NCBI GenBank assembly: GCA_977017575.1
Contig: CDRNVI010000170.1
Location: 1 to 64,000, forward strand
DNA: 64,000 nucleotides
Origin: Paramoeba atlantica
Lineage: Eukaryota; Discosea
Direction: 5' to 3'
In this document: piece after piece, positions 63,620 to 64,000 of the stretch
Layout of the letters: every line of letters begins with the position of its first letter
How positions within the stretch are numbered: the stretch's first letter is position 1
Notes under the pieces: model-generated
What the model was told of the DNA's origin: nothing
The model's input: the letters and a program-made list of their open reading frames with translations, nothing else
Database searches by the model: none
Translations under genes and position numbers: made by a program

Positions 63620-64000
63620 ATCAATAATTATTCAACAATTTTCTTGTGACAAGCAAGAGCAAAGCGAAGGGTACAATCATGTTGATTCTCATCTTCATAA
63701 TACACACCACCAACAGATTTGAAAGTAGATTTACACCAGCCACTCGTACAAAAGCAATTTCTTCATTATTTCTTGTATCCTCTTGGCTCAACACACACAA
63801 GGGACTTTCTTCCCATCAACAATTTTTGGCCTTCCTCCACAAGACTTGTTTGTGATCAAAAAGCCTTTTTCAAGAATCAGGTCGCTTTTCGAAAATGGTT
63901 GTCAGCAACCACTGTTCCGCCCTCAAACAACCGATCAATTGTTTTGGCAGAGTAAATTAACAAATCTCCATCATACTGCTTTGGAGAGTGAGGCCCACTC
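63620..64000 (-). pseudogene. DDE-type transposase remnant
   Basis: Minus strand from the window end: YDGDLLIYSAKTIDRLFEGG, TVVADNHFRK, then after a frame change LITNKSCGGRPKIVDGKKVP and, in a third frame, NEEIAFVR. The Asp in VADNHF and the downstream R(A)RVE-like block resemble transposases of the DDE_Tnp4/Harbinger-like kind. At least two frame changes occur. The rest of the gene lies beyond the window. Confidence 0.45.

Overview
This window is nuclear DNA from a eukaryote. It carries a complete rDNA repeat on the minus strand (18S-ITS1-5.8S-ITS2-28S), 5S rRNA genes, Pol III-type tRNA genes with T-run terminators, genes split by GT-AG introns, and several classes of retrotransposon and DNA transposon. 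The 5.8S/ITS2 boundary (…TTTGAGTGTC) and the LSU start (GACCTCAAAT…) look opisthokont, most like an early-diverging fungus or fungus-like protist. I cannot place it further by eye. Much of the non-repeat DNA is purine/pyrimidine low-complexity sequence.

Layout. 1-4.8 kb: tail of a 5S gene, then a non-LTR retrotransposon (minus) with two MYND-like zinc fingers, a reverse transcriptase and a restriction-like endonuclease. 4.8-9.1 kb: CpG-poor, AT-rich DNA with spliced gene-like exons and a 193-bp satellite. 9.1-13.6 kb: a young APE/RT/RNase H LINE with an 18-bp target-site duplication. 13.6-17.1 kb: a decayed copy of that LINE, a piggyBac fragment and an unidentified frame. 18.4-21.0 kb: a piggyBac-like transposon with inverted repeats and flanking TTAA. 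22.9-26.1 kb: a leucine-rich-repeat gene (minus) with one repeat per exon; a second copy of the endonuclease-type retrotransposon (plus) lies in one intron. 28.2-30.5 kb: duplicated gene-like exons with a zinc knuckle. 31.1-32.2 kb: three tRNA genes. 33.7-46.7 kb: the rDNA unit. 46.7-56.2 kb: low-complexity DNA, tandem blocks and a 5S gene. 56.3-56.8 kb: tRNA-Glu and a tRNA-Asn-like sequence. 56.8-57.4 kb: a retrotransposon endonuclease fragment. 57.5-61.6 kb: a DIRS-like element (gag, RT, RNase H, tyrosine recombinase). 63.6-64.0 kb: a DDE transposase remnant.

The most striking object is a 6.2-kb insertion in the 28S gene, inside the highly conserved segment just downstream of the peptidyl-transferase loop. 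It is bounded by a 6-bp repeat (CTTCGA). It holds a 55-bp minisatellite and, antisense to the rRNA, a nine-exon gene whose splice phases all agree and which has a GIY-YIG-nuclease-like N-terminus. This looks like an unfamiliar kind of rDNA-resident selfish element.

Two cross-cutting patterns affect reading of the window. First, otherwise coherent reading frames repeatedly contain in-frame TGA (sometimes TAG) but almost never TAA; in the LINE the TGA faces TGG in a second copy. This could mean UGA is read as an amino acid, or could reflect G-to-A/CpG decay. Second, many frame breaks sit in homopolymers, so residual long-read errors must be excluded before any gene is called broken.
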